Part shown: positions 51,717-63,130 of the stretch, piece after piece
How positions within the stretch are numbered: position 1 is the first letter of the stretch
Layout of the letters: the number at the start of each line of letters is the position of its first letter
Assembly: GCA_018806915.1 (NCBI GenBank)
Contig: JAGKQI010000091.1
Location: 2,790,001 to 2,854,000 of the forward strand
DNA length: 64,000 nt
Reading direction: 5' to 3'
DNA from: Phytophthora colocasiae
Lineage: Eukaryota > Oomycota > Peronosporomycetes > Peronosporales > Peronosporaceae
Notes under the pieces: model-generated
What the model saw: the letters and a program-made list of their open reading frames with translations, nothing else
Database searches by the model: none
Told to the model about the DNA's origin: nothing
Program-made: the position numbers and the translations under genes

Positions 51717-53489
51717 TTATCTCATGGACTTCTTCATGATCTCCTCGTTGGCTTTCGCTGTGAAATACGCTTCTTCAGCCGACGACTGCAACTCCTTCAT
51801 CCACTCCAGCATGTCGTTAGGTCTCCGCTTGGAATACGTTCCTGGTTTCGTGAAGTCGTTGGGGTCACCTCTGTAGCTCCCGCCCCACGCTTCAACTCCG
51901 CTGGAGCCTGTCTCCTCCGTCACGTCCAGCTCCGCGTACTCCTGGAGCAATTCAGCGGACACCGGCTCCGGTTCTTCTTCGACAAAGTCTGTAGGGTTAA
52001 AGTGAGCCCGATACTCACCAGAGTTCCTCTCGCTCAGCGTACCCGAGAAGCTCACATCCAAGTCGATGCCTGCACAACTATCACCGATCGTCGAGTTAGT
52101 GACCGCAACAGACTTAGCGTCAGAGAGGAGTGAAGTGGGCTCCGATTTCCCGGCCTCGTAGCTACGCGCTACTGGATCTTGCTGACCCGAAGCTTCTATT
52201 AGCGAAGGTGTCGACAGCGTTACCGCCACTGCGGAGCTCCCAGAAGACGAGGAAGACGAGGTGGGGCGGTTCTTGCTGTAATACTCCGCCACTACAACGA
52301 ACTCAGGTTCACCGAGACGTACTCCGGTGATTTCTTTGGCTTGTTGCGAACAAGAAGCACAGCACACAACTGCACGGCAGGGGTGCTTCATCCCTGTGAA
52401 CATTCGTTTGTCCTTGATCTTGCAGTTCTTGCAGATGGGGACGCCACAGACGTCACACGACTTCAAACGGACGCCCGGCAGCAACGTCTTGTTCCCTCGA
52501 ATGCACATGGAGCACACGCTCTTCTTGGATAGCATTTTGATCCTCCGACGCTCCTCGTGGTTCCTCATTGCTAGTAGCGTGAGTCTCTTTGCTTCTCCAC
52601 AGCTAACACTGCGCAGAAGCCCGTTAATGACGGACGTTGTGGCGTGAGGCAGCACAAGCTTCAACAACTCTCCACCAGCCAAGTCGAACACACCACGTCC
52701 CATAACGTCCACGTATCCTGGACTCGTTTCTCGAAACAGAAACGAGAAGAACATTTTCGCTCGGAGAACTTTCGTCTTGCGGTAGTCAAAGGGTGAACAC
52801 TCCGGGATATCTACTGAATGCAGCACCATGTAGCCGTACGGTCTCCCTTTGCCATCCATCCCCACCCCCGTAGCTTTCAGATAGCAGACATCTCTCGGGT
52901 TTAAGATCGGCATTTTGGTCAGGATCCAAAGGATCTCGGCCGAGTGTAGCGGGTCTTCGACTGTAGATTTCTCCACGACACTAAGTAGAACAGCGTCTTG
53001 CGGCGGAGCAGTAAACGACAAACCCGTCATCAATTCTCCTTGTGTAGTCGCACTCAGTCCATACAACATATCTTCTATCGTGCCGGCTACAGATCCGTCC
53101 GCCAGCATACTCGGATTCCCCCGTTCCACCGCTATCGCCGCTTCCGGGAATTCTTCCTCCGCTGCCACGTCCTGCCTTGATCTCCCACGAAGACGTCGCT
53201 GGTAGACTTTCAAGTCTCCGATACGTCGGAAGAACTTCCACTCTGTTTCCTGCACTAGAGGCTGTTGTTGAGCCCGACGCTCCATACAACGATGCTCGTC
53301 CGCCAGCATCGAGTTAACTCTACGTCTCACAATTTCATGATACTCCTGACGTTTAGAGGCAGAGATTTGAATATCACCAAAGTATCCTGCAGGTAAAGGG
53401 GTTCGTAATGTGGGCATATTCTCAGCAGACAGCTCCTCGGTAGCGTAGCTGCGTGCGGCCCTGGAATTGACACTAGGACTCGGGGGCAT
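51717..53489 (-). CDS. START-like plus FYVE-like zinc-finger protein (paralogue 3)
   Basis: 590 residues from ATG 53489 (MPPSPSVNSRAARSYATEEL), chosen because YATEEL aligns with the start of paralogue 1; the frame also offers an ATG at 53603 (628 residues). START-like region: TEWKFFRRIGDLKVYQRR, EDMLYGLSATTQGELMTG, YGYMVLHSVDIPECSPF. FYVE-like finger: CSMCIRG, CDVCGVPICKNC, CCASC, again without the PI3P-binding RRHHCR signature. The C-terminal 200 residues are acidic and Ser-rich. It is more diverged than paralogues 1 and 2 are from each other. Probable role: lipid binding or a membrane adaptor; not proven. Confidence 0.82.
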   Translation of the reverse strand: MPPSPSVNSRAARSYATEELSAENMPTLRTPLPAGYFGDIQISASKRQEYHEIVRRRVNSMLADEHRCMERRAQQQPLVQETEWKFFRRIGDLKVYQRRLRGRSRQDVAAEEEFPEAAIAVERGNPSMLADGSVAGTIEDMLYGLSATTQGELMTGLSFTAPPQDAVLLSVVEKSTVEDPLHSAEILWILTKMPILNPRDVCYLKATGVGMDGKGRPYGYMVLHSVDIPECSPFDYRKTKVLRAKMFFSFLFRETSPGYVDVMGRGVFDLAGGELLKLVLPHATTSVINGLLRSVSCGEAKRLTLLAMRNHEERRRIKMLSKKSVCSMCIRGNKTLLPGVRLKSCDVCGVPICKNCKIKDKRMFTGMKHPCRAVVCCASCSQQAKEITGVRLGEPEFVVVAEYYSKNRPTSSSSSSGSSAVAVTLSTPSLIEASGQQDPVARSYEAGKSEPTSLLSDAKSVAVTNSTIGDSCAGIDLDVSFSGTLSERNSGEYRAHFNPTDFVEEEPEPVSAELLQEYAELDVTEETGSSGVEAWGGSYRGDPNDFTKPGTYSKRRPNDMLEWMKELQSSAEEAYFTAKANEEIMKKSMR

Positions 53490-54130
53490 GTACGAGTTCG
53501 AAGATGGAAGTTCACGACTGAGCGGAGACGTTGCAGGCGGTACGTGTGCTCTATTAGCGTCGCGCAACGATCCCGGTCGAGTCACATGTTGAAGCTCCCA
53601 CACTCTTGACAGCCTGCAGCCCGCATACCCACCAAGCTCTTCTACGAGCAGCGAGCACCGTCTGAAAAACGGACCAAGCCATTTGGAATTGAGGATATGA
53701 TACGTGCAGTGCCAAGTCCAGCGTAGCAGATAAGGCTGTTGTTGTTCGACTCGACGTGCCTCACTCGGAGACTATAGCAACAAGTGGCTACATTACTAGA
53801 CGTCGCTCAACTCAATATTGCTATCACCTTCTGCTTGTGCGGCTCGTATTGAATCAATACTACTATGCAGGGAATTCAGTGTTGAAATGCATGCGATTCT
53901 CTTAGGAAAAAGCACTACATGTGGTGGATTTTCAAACACAAGAGAGGTAGGTACATGTAATTTACCCTTAAAAACTACCTTTTCCCATCAACTCGATACA
54001 AATCTCCTCTTCTAAATCAGCTTGTTGACCTCATAAATCTGGGTCGTGGATTCATCTGATTTATTTCGCTTTAGACCTAGGAGGTTCCTACCATTAACCA
54101 CTGACCGGACACTCTGCCGTCTCCTCCTCC
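53490..54130. other. Divergent intergenic region, START/FYVE paralogue 3 and kinase
   Basis: About 640 bases with no convincing gene. The left 114 bases may be coding if paralogue 3 starts at 53603. CCTCATAAATCTGG near 54029 is a weak initiator-like sequence before the kinase. Confidence 0.4.
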
Positions 54131-55255
54131 ATGCGCTGCTTCGACTGCTTCTACAAGTGTTTTAACCGCGGTGACACGCTGTCGACGCCCAAGGGTGACG
54201 CGTTCACTGACACTGCAACTACTACCGTGGAGGACATGTCCACTGCAGTGTCCACCACACCCACTAGTGCCCCGGGCAAAGGAAAAGTCACGGATGTCTA
54301 CACTTTAGGCAAAGTCATTGGCTCCGGCTCGTATTCGGTGGTGCGTGAAAGCGTCCACAAGAAGAGCAAGCAGAAATTCGCCATTAAATGCATCAAACGC
54401 TCGGAATTAAGCACGGAAGACGACGAAGCCATCCAATTCGAAGTGTCCATCTTGCAACAGATGAAGCACCCGCACATTATGACACTTGAGGAATTCTTTG
54501 TTGAACCAGAGTATTATTACCTCGTCACGGAGTTTGTTGGAGGTGGAGAACTCTTTGATCGCATTGTGGAGAAGACGTTCTACACTGAGAAAGAAGCTCG
54601 TGATTTGGTCAAGATCCTCATTGAGGCCATCCAGTACTGTCACGACCAGAACGTCGTGCACCGAGACCTTAAGCCAGAGAATCTGCTGCTCATGTCGGCA
54701 GATGACGACGCCAGTATCAAGCTTGCGGACTTTGGTTTTGCCAAAACAGTCACAAAAGACGATTCCGGACTGGTCACGACTTGTGGTACACCAGGATATG
54801 TTGCTCCTGAGATCTTGGAAGGAGCTTCGTACGGCAAACCAGTGGATATCTGGAGTATTGGCGTCATCACGTACATTTTGTTGTGCGGATACCCTCCTTT
54901 CCATGACGACTCGCAGCCGATTCTGTTCAAGAAGATCCGCAAGGGCAAGTACTACTACGACTCTCCGTACTGGGACAATGTGTCCACGGATGCCAAGGAA
55001 TTCATCTCCAAGATGCTCGTGGTGAACCCCAAGGACCGAGCGTCAGCGGCGGAACTGCTGGAGCACAAGTGGATCACCGGAACGGATGTCGCCACAGTGC
55101 CGCTTACGAGCGCCTTGACCGAGCTGCGACGCTTCCACGCGCGAAAGAAATTCAAAGCGGCTGTGCACTCGGTGCAGGCTACGATCAGCATGAACAAGGC
55201 GCTGTCAGGATTGGGAGAATCCGCTCGGAACAGCAACTCAGCAGTGTCTCTTTAG
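54131..55255 (+). CDS. CaMK-type Ser/Thr protein kinase
   Basis: 374 residues, no intron. Kinase domain about residues 57-315: Gly loop GSGSYSVV, catalytic Lys86 (AIK), GGGELFDRI hinge region, HRDLKPEN (Asp179), DFG (Asp200-Gly202), GTPGYVAPE activation segment, and DIWSIGVITYILLCGYPPF. The DLKPEN plus GYPPF pattern is typical of CAMK1/CDPK-like kinases. After the domain lies a basic helix (LRRFHARKKFKAAVHSVQAT) that could be an autoinhibitory or calmodulin-binding region. There are no EF hands, so it is not a CDPK. The N-terminus (MRCFDCFYKCF) is Cys-rich and could be palmitoylated; a DHHC palmitoyltransferase gene lies next door, though that may be chance. Confidence 0.9.
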   Translation: MRCFDCFYKCFNRGDTLSTPKGDAFTDTATTTVEDMSTAVSTTPTSAPGKGKVTDVYTLGKVIGSGSYSVVRESVHKKSKQKFAIKCIKRSELSTEDDEAIQFEVSILQQMKHPHIMTLEEFFVEPEYYYLVTEFVGGGELFDRIVEKTFYTEKEARDLVKILIEAIQYCHDQNVVHRDLKPENLLLMSADDDASIKLADFGFAKTVTKDDSGLVTTCGTPGYVAPEILEGASYGKPVDIWSIGVITYILLCGYPPFHDDSQPILFKKIRKGKYYYDSPYWDNVSTDAKEFISKMLVVNPKDRASAAELLEHKWITGTDVATVPLTSALTELRRFHARKKFKAAVHSVQATISMNKALSGLGESARNSNSAVSL

Positions 55256-55337
55256 ATCGTTTAAGCAGGAGACCGAGGCTCGCCCTCGAACGCTCGTGTG
55301 ATGCTTTGCACAAATTTATTCCGTCATTCTCTATCGC

Positions 55338-56910
55338 TCAGCTTGTTTTCTCTTTGTTGCCTTGTAGGTGAAGAGCATCCAACAGGTTTTTCAGGAACGA
55401 GTTGAGCTTGTAAGGGTTGAAGTCCACGTCGTCCACGGAGAAGCTCTCTTCAGTGTTCATGATCGAATCCGGGGAGAAAAGTCCGCCCCAAGACGCATCC
55501 AGGGTCTTTTTCAGCTCCCGACGTGGCGTTGCTAGCTTTGGACGTTTTCGGAATTGCAGTCGCTTGAATAGAAAGCGGAACATTCGACGCCCTGATGTCT
55601 CTCCGTCCAGTTCAGCTTCTTCTCGCAGGTCTTCACGCTTGAACGATTCGTTCGCAGTCTCGTTCTGAGCAATGCGCTTGAGCTGCATCAGAATGAAAAC
55701 CCAGAGGATAATACTTGTGAGGAGACACATAGCGGTGACGAAGCCCAGTCCTTGGTTGTTCTACACGTAATATGTTAGCTCAATGCAACATCAGTGACTA
55801 CAGGAACAGTATCTACCGCAACAAACGACTGCATGATCTTCGCTGCCTCTGTCCTTCCAACATCCTCCATGGTCATACCACGAGCATGAAATAGATCATC
55901 TGTCTAGACATGAGGACATCATGACCAATGTTAACACTGAAATAGTTGATAAAAGGGTGGAGAATCTAGCCGATGTACCTGAGTGAAGAATACACTGCTT
56001 GTGACGAAGAAACCTTCAAGGCAAACAGCAAACTGAACCTAATTCCAACAAATAAACGTACTCAGTCTGTAAGCACCCAGCATGCTGTAATATCAGTAGT
56101 GAAAACATGGTACCAGCAGATATGCCAGGAAGTACTTGTAGTTCTTCTCTCCAACACAACCATTGAACCAAACTGCAGCAAAAATCGCACCAGTAAGTTT
56201 CAAAATTGACCATACAAACACGAAAAAGGACACGAACTGCAACTACACAAAACACAGCAACAAACACAGACTCGTTACCACTGATCAAACGATATACACC
56301 AGACGTAACACCACTTACTGGTGATCGAATCTGCCAACACATTGGTTACACAACCGACAATGCTTAGATCTTGGTAATCTGCAACACAACAAAGATGAGA
56401 CTCATTTTGCCCAAATCCAAGCGATATGTCCACCCACTTCAGCGTCTTGCAAGTGCGGCAGTATTTCCCCTCCGGAAAAAGCACCGGGTGGTTCACATAT
56501 TGCTCGAACTCGTGGATATTATCGGGTCGGATCACACCCGGGTCACTCAAACACATGACCAAGTACAGTGCAATGGACGCCACGAACAGGAACGTCGCCA
56601 ACTGTCTACAATACACAGCACAAACGTTAATACTCGTCATATATCACTACTATAAGCGTTCGTACTTGTGATACCAGGCGACGTATTCGTTTGGCAGCAG
56701 TGGATAAGCTTCACGCAAATACAAGTAGTAACACGCGCCCATGGCCGAGAAATACAATATCTAAAGAAATAAATACATGCGGATTAATCACTTACACTCA
56801 GTGCATTAATATTCACGTTAAATCGTTACCTGCACGAGCGGATTCCGCTCGAAGAAGACATAGTCTCGCACTCGTAGCAATGGCCCAAGCATGCCTGATA
56901 CTATAGTCAT
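55338..56910 (-). CDS. DHHC-type protein S-palmitoyltransferase, nine exons
   Basis: 345 residues from nine exons: 56910-56830, 56760-56666, 56605-56438, 56378-56319, 56242-56238, 56172-56114, 56038-55979, 55903-55817, 55760-55338. All introns are GT-AG, 56-76 nt, and phases agree throughout. Exon 5 is only 5 nt (TTGCA on the minus strand). With it the Cys-rich domain reads YCRTCKTLKLPRSKHC, then LCNQC, then FDHHCIWFNGCVGEKNY, with the catalytic Cys coming from the micro-exon. Hydrophobic segments flank the domain (FLFVASIALYLVMCL; FLAYLL; FAVCLEGFFVTSSVFF; FVTAMCLLTSIILWVFILMQ), giving the usual four-helix enzyme of Golgi, ER or plasma membrane. The tail is basic. The exon 7 acceptor could lie 6 bases further on. 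Confidence 0.82.
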
Positions 56911-57239
56911 TGTGAGGAGCTACAGTATTCTCATTGGTAGATAATGCTTCTTATTGAACACAAGTATATTTCCAAGTCAATAGAGTATGCAAGTCATTAT
57001 AAAATGTACCAATTATTGGGTACATGCGATCCGAAATCAATCTCCCCCTTCACACAAAAGAGGAGAAGGATTTCGACCAAGGTAAGATCGCGCTTCAAGG
57101 CGGTAATTCAAGAGCCTGTATCTCGTTCGACAGAGCGTCTCTGGATGTCATAACTAGTGCATCTTTAAGAGCTCTCTTTGTTCTTTTAATGCTGACCGTT
57201 CTTGCTTTGAAACGTACAGTACTCGCTGCGTAATTGACC
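56911..57239. promoter_or_regulatory. Bidirectional promoter region, DHHC and proteasome genes
   Basis: The DHHC transferase (ATG 56910, minus) and proteasome subunit (ATG 57240, plus) start 329 bases apart. No other gene is seen. No clear initiator was identified by eye. Confidence 0.5.
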
Positions 57240-58084
57240 ATGGCGGACTCTGCGTACTCGTTCAGTCTGACGACCTTCAACCCGTCGGGAAAGCTGCTGC
57301 AGATCGAGTATGCACTCAACGCTGTTAACACAGGCGGAAAGACGTCTCTGGGCATTCGCTGTACGTTTAATTCGCGCCACAGTTGCTGTTTTCCCAGATA
57401 AATTGACGTTTTCTACTACTTTTTAGGTAAAAACGGTGTTGTTATCGCTACGGAGAAGAAGCTGCCGACGATTCTAGTGGACGAGGACTCCCACAAGAAG
57501 ATCGCAGTGATTTCCGAGCCCGCAGGTATCATCTACAGTGGTCTGGGCCCTGACTACCGCGTGCTAGTGCGTAAAGCTCGCAAGAAAGCTCAGTCCTACT
57601 TCCAGAAGTACAAGGAGCACGCTCCCGCCAGCATTCTGGTGCGCGAGATCGCAGCTGTCATGCAGGAGTTCACTCAGTCCGGTGGCGTGCGTCCTTTTGG
57701 CGTCTCTATCTTGTATGCGGGCTACGATGACGACGGTCCGCAGCTGTATCAGATCGATCCATCCGGAGCTTACTTCGGTTGGAAGGCTACGGCTATTGGC
57801 AAGGACTCAGTCAGTGCCAAGACGTTCCTGGAACGGGTGAGTTGATGGTTGATGAAGAGAGGCTTCCTGAATAGCTTGAACTCATTGTTTTTATTGTTTT
57901 TTAGCGTTACAACGACGACTTGGAGATTGAAGATGCCATTCACACGGCACTGCTCACGCTCCGTGAAGGGTTTGAGGGTGAAATGGATGAAACGAACATT
58001 GAGGTGGGCATCATCAAGGAAGACAAGAAGTTCCACGTGCTTACACCTGCCGAAGTCAAGGACTACCTGGAGCAGGCGGAATAA
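57240..58084 (+). CDS. PSMA2: 20S proteasome subunit alpha type 2
   Basis: 236 residues from three exons (57240-57360, 57427-57836, 57905-58084); introns of 66 and 68 nt. The N-terminus [20 protein letters not shown] is the alpha-subunit signature helix region that forms the gate ring. [20 protein letters not shown] and [11 protein letters not shown] are typical alpha-ring blocks, and the C-terminal part ([34 protein letters not shown]) matches the alpha-2 type. The length fits the family (about 234). It is a structural, non-catalytic part of the 20S core in cytosol and nucleus. The gene is convergent with the rhomboid gene, 236 bases apart. Confidence 0.93.
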
Positions 58085-58320
58085 ATCGCTAGCATTGTTT
58101 TGGGAGGTTTGTGCGACGGTGGTTAGAGCCGGTGGACACAGTATAACTTGTACTCCGGCAATGCACGCGTGGCTGCGAAGCGATGACGACAGAGCAGTCA
58201 CTTCACACGCTGCAGTAATAACACTTGACGCAATACAATGGAACGAAGCTAACCCTGGAGTTTTTTTTCGCAAAACTCTTGTGACGATATTGCTTGAAGG
58301 CAACCTTGCTGTCGATGCAT

Positions 58321-59548
58321 CTAGTTCTGAGAAGAAGAGACTTGGTGATAGGCGAAACCAGCGCCTTGACCGCCTAAGTGACCGACGCAATCAACACGCA
58401 AGTTGCGTTGGAAAGCAGCGCCTACAATGTTGAGGGCCGTGTACAACTGCAGCATCTGTGCTGAAGTCATATCGAAGATTCCGTACAGCAGAAGCTATAG
58501 ACAAGCACAAGAGGTTAGACCCACACACATCAGTTGTAGATATTTGACGCACCCGTTGATCAGGAAAAAGGAGGCAAGACATCGTGAAAACAGCCGAGAC
58601 AGCCCCACTTGCACCGATAGAGAATACTGCACATACACAATCAGTCAGACCATTCACAGCCTCACAATTATTCAAAGACACGCTTCCGTACCTCCTCCGT
58701 TTCCTCGAAATTTCGACACCAGTGCACTCAAAGCTGACGACGTCATAGCCGACGTAAAATACAGCGCCATGAACCTCTCAATTGACAGCAGTTCTGGCCC
58801 GCGACTAAAGCTGTAGTAATTATCCTTCACATAGCCTGCGAACCTTGAGTTCGCCACCGCTCGGTTGTACCACGCACCCGAACTATTGTTACTCGGCGAC
58901 AGCACATGGGGTCCAAACTCCCACAGCATGAACATATTGATACCAAAGTGCGGGAACGTGATGTGACTGAACGCTGACGTCATTAGCGTATGGAACCGTT
59001 TGCCATACACCACGGCATCGTACGAACTGGCGAAATGTCTCCACATGAACTGGTGCATTTTCGCGTTCCGAAATGACACACGCCACAATCCAAAGACCAA
59101 TGTATTAGCTGCAATCAATGATGCCACAGCCTTCTTGTTCTTGTTCTCATACCACTACAACATCACCACGATATTAGTGCCACACATTTAAAAATTCAAG
59201 TGACTTCCATACCGGTTCATCGAATTGACGTCCATTTCCACGATAAAACAAGTCGTTCGCATCGCCATAGAAATTTCTAATAATCCCCTGGAATCCCTCT
59301 TCATCGTCATGCTTATTTAACACTGAAGTGACGACAATTCCGCCAGATACGAGTCCTAAACTGGCAGTGAGCACTCGATCGTGGCGACTTGCACGGTTAA
59401 ACAGAAGCGTATTTTTCTGCTGCTGACGCGCTGCGACGCGCAATTCACTACCACGAACTGTTAGAGTGTTGGCATGGGAAGATCGTAGCAGGACGTCACT
59501 ACGGAAGCAACAAGCACGAGAGCTGCGCAGCCCAGTGACGCGCAGCAT
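58321..59548 (-). CDS. Rhomboid intramembrane serine protease, probably mitochondrial
   Basis: 348 residues from four exons (59548-59213, 59154-58692, 58626-58553, 58494-58321); introns of 58, 65 and 58 nt, phases consistent. The N-terminus is Arg-rich and acid-free (MLRVTGLRSSRACCFRSDV), like a mitochondrial presequence, suggesting the PARL/Pcp1 branch. The rhomboid core shows the HITFPHFGINMFMLWEFG helix, the catalytic Ser in IGASGAVSAVF (split from the rest by an intron) and the catalytic His in VGHLGGQGAG. It cleaves substrates within membranes. The start codon is 10 bases from the TTAA into which a piggyBac-like element is inserted; an in-frame ATG inside that element (59593) would add 15 residues. 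Confidence 0.85.
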
Positions 59549-59599
59549 CACAGCGGGCTTAACCCCTTGAACGCGAGCGCCTGGACCGTACATGTTACC

Positions 59600-59640
59600 A
59601 AAAAATTCTTAACGTGTACGGTCCACGTTAAGAATTTTTT
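59600..59640. repeat. Hairpin inside left end of decayed piggyBac element
   Basis: A perfect 17-bp inverted repeat (59600-59616 with 59624-59640) around a 7-base loop, half-site AAAAAATTCTTAACGTG. No matching hairpin is visible at the right end. Confidence 0.7.
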
Positions 59641-59854
59641 AACTAAAAGTTTGTATTGTGACATACAAAGTCCAAATCAACAAGGGGTAGGTAGCTTAAC
59701 CTTTCCCTCCCTCGAAGATCTCAAGGTGGACATAAACACATTCGCGTACATAGATATTTGTGTAAGAATCGGGCCATACTCGTGTACTGCACATGAGATA
59801 TCTGCCGCCACTCATTTTTCTCTCCCACTTTCAGAATCACCAGCCTAAGCGAAG

Positions 59855-62800
59855 ATGGCGTTTCAAGCACGATGGCGGGAACTGCGCAAGCTTGGGTGGT
59901 CATCCAACAAACCCAGCGGACTCTCAAACGACTACACGTACCTAAAGCCAGGCAAGAAGAAGAAGGGAGGCGTTTGCGGGAAAGACTTCTTCGTGGGTGA
60001 GGAGGCGCTCATGCAGTATCTCGACCAAATTGACCTGGGCAAGTATTATATTGGTCATGCAACACTGGAAGCGTACTAACTTTACGATTGTACTTCAGCC
60101 AAGCTTCGTGCTGAGCAACAACATGCTGTGGTGGCGCCAGAGAGCAGCAGCTCGCCAATGAGGACGCATGCTGGAGACCGTACGATGCTCTTATCTTGTA
60201 CGATACCAGATAGTGTGGGCTCTTATCTTGTATTGATCTCATATCGTGTCTAGGTCTATACAAGGAACCTTCCAATGACTTGGAGACAGCTCGACCGGTC
60301 ACGTCACCTCCTACCTGTACAAGTGTTACCATTGTACAAGGTGTATCTCCTCACGACTCGTCACACAACGTTGAAGAGCTAAGCGAAGATGAGACTCTCG
60401 AATATGACAACGCCAGTGGTATTAACTGGAAGGTTGGGGTTCTCTGTTTTGGTTAGTACTGACAAGGTGCACCTGTTGGTTATGCAGGTATGTCATCTAC
60501 TCAGGCGAGACGAAACCTGGATACTGAGTTCATAACCACGGACTGTGCATCGGTTGAAGACGACTGCCGCCGCTCTAGTGACGACGTGGTAACGCTTGAT
60601 GAAGAAACGAAAGAAGGCCCACCGGTAACATGTCCCGGTAAGTCGAACCTGTATGTACATGATACCGGCACATGCTAACTTGTATGTCCTCATATTATCC
60701 TGGTGTTGGTAGTGTTTGATCAACCGGGTTACGCCATACTAGACTCTGATGGTGAGAATGACGAAGGAGCTAGCTGGGATAGTGACATTGGGCTTACCGG
60801 AGCAGGAGAGACTTATCTGGGTCTTGACGACGATGCATCTCCCCTGCCTGAACTGCTTTTGAAAAAGACCTGATTGAAGCTGTGGGTGGCGTGGGTCAGA
60901 TATCGGCCGGGACAGTACCACGCGACTTACTGAACGAGATGGCGAGAACCCGGTGGTCACCAGTTGCCAAACAACTTCCGTATGACTATCTCATGGAGCC
61001 CTACGAGCCACGACCTCCAAATGCGATGCAAGACGACTATCCAAGGCTATATGACAGTGAATATGGACCAGCTAAGAAGGCCTTGACAGCAGCGTTTACA
61101 GCATCAGGCGCGTTCTTTTATTTCATGCAACCCACTCTCTGGGAGGATATAGCTGAGAAGAGCAACGACTACTTCATGGAGAAGATGGATGAACGGGTGG
61201 AAGGGCAGTACAACAAGCAAGTTTCGCGTGAGGAAGAAGCATCCCAATTACAAGCGGAAAGAGCGAGAGCAGATCAAGACCGAGCTTGAGAAGACTCCGG
61301 GTATATCTGCACGGGAGCTGTGCCTATTTGTGGGGCTGTTGATCGCTCGTGTACGATAGCTCCAAACAAAGAGAAACTCGAGCATCATTGGAAGACAGTT
61401 GACGAGGGTGGCATACCGCGAGGGTGCTTTGGGCAGTTCATGACCCGAGACAGATTCATGCATCTTTCAAGAAACCTACACTTCAGCAGCAACTCCTGAC
61501 AAGCGCGCCTACAAAGACAGAGCCTGGAAACTTCGGCCTGTCATCGATTCATTGCAGTCGCGGTTCACGAGTGGCTACATACCACCACCAACAATGGCAT
61601 TTGACGAAGCCATGCTGCCGTCACAATCGAGCTTCAACCGTATGCGTGTGTTCATGAAAGACAAGCCTCACAAATGGGGGACCAAACTCTTCATGTTGTG
61701 CTGCTCGACTACAGCATACTGCATCCGGTAAGTTAGTGCTCCTGTCGGAGCACTATTTTTTTTTGGACGCTAAGTTGTCTTATCATGGACCAGACATTAT
61801 AACTTTTTGTAAACGTGTATCTTACAGATTCGAGGTGTACCGTGGAAAACAAGAGCAGCCACTTGATGGGGAGTCTTGACAGACTACGGCTGCGGACCCG
61901 CGGCGGTAGTTCGCAATCTGAAGGCTGTGTTTGGACCCAGGGCCGGGTACCGGAGCAATGCGCGTCATAGTTACTGATCGCTTTCACACTCGTGCCGCTG
62001 GCACGCAGCTGCTGACGATGGGGTTCTACTCGATCGGAACGGTGCAAACAGATCGACTCGGATTGCCAGAGTCCATCGTCGGTAGGAAGGAAAAGGGAAG
62101 AAGAAGAAGAAGGCACTCAGAAACCGCCCTCCGAACATCGAGCGAGGAACATTCGAGGTGACGGAGCACACACAGGTGCCAGGATTTCGTGCGCTACGCT
62201 GGTGGGACAACAAAGCGGTGTATATGCTGCATCGGGGCAGCGTTGAGCTAGACCGGGTTGTACGTCGAGATAAGCTGTCGGGATTGCAAGCAGAGGTCCC
62301 GTGCCCTCGGGTTCTGAAAGACTACCAGACACCATGGGGGCGTCGACGTGCATGACCAGCTCCGTTTGCAAAGGCAAGTGCTCTTATGCTGGATATACAC
62401 CTTACTAAGCACGCTAATCGTGTATGTACATGTTTTGACAGATACTCGCTGCAACTCGCTATCAAATACAAAAAGTACTACAAGTCACTGTTTCTCGGCT
62501 TAGTTGATCTTGCCGTGTAGTGAACGCCTACATCGTACAACGCTCGCCGAGCTGCCGATGGGCTGCGCAAACTCAGTCATCAAGTTTCTCAAGCAACTGC
62601 ACCTGGAGCTCTGTCAGCTGCGCGAAGACTGGGAAGGGCTTCGCAGTACTGAGAACGCTGTTGCTACGCCGTCTAAATCTCCCACAAGGCAAAGATCGTC
62701 TCGGCACATACCTCTTCAGAATGACGAATGGCGGCCTGGAAACAATCAAGCTGGTAGGAAGCGGCGCACACGCGCGTGCAAGGTGTGCTCCCTCGCTGAA

Positions 62801-63130
62801 AGGCACCGACGACGCGCGCGGGGGACTCTTCTGTCTACTGCAGCGACTGTAAACTCAATGACAACGTCCAAGAAGGTGAAGGCCTGGCGAGTATTTCTGT
62901 GTGATAAGGTTCGTCACAGACACAATGGCGCAGCGATGTCCTGCTTCGAAATTTGGCACAAGGCGTGGAGGAATGGAACGCTCCTGCCATCTAAGGCGCA
63001 GAAGCGCAACATCCGAGCGCGCGTGCCTGCACGGTCAGAAGAGGAGGGGGCTCAGGAGGACAGCGGATCAGGTGAGAAATCAACGACAGGTGTCTTGAAG
63101 CGAGCACGCACGGCCGAGACAAGGCGGTGA
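59855..63130 (+). pseudogene. piggyBac transposase relic
   Basis: Starts at ATG 59855 with the same small N-terminal domain as the intact copy (WRELRKLGWSSNKPSG). Core pieces appear in changing frames: FFYFMQPTLWEDIAEKS near 61108, AWKLRPVIDSLQSRF near 61525, first catalytic Asp in MAFDEAMLPS near 61594, an intron at 61727 to about 61827 in exactly the position and phase of the intact gene (YCIR, FEVYRGK), second Asp in VTDRFHTRA near 61971, and a frameshifted third Asp block (VDVHDQL) near 62342. The Cys/His tail (CKVCSLAERHRR; CFEIWHKAW) ends at 63130. Frame changes (near 61255 and 62340) and in-frame stops (for example after RFEVY) show it cannot encode a working enzyme. Confidence 0.8.

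Noticed and set aside
55973..56209. Plus-strand frame opposite the DHHC gene
   Set aside because: It crosses introns and exons of a gene whose exon phases and CRD motif are fully consistent on the minus strand.
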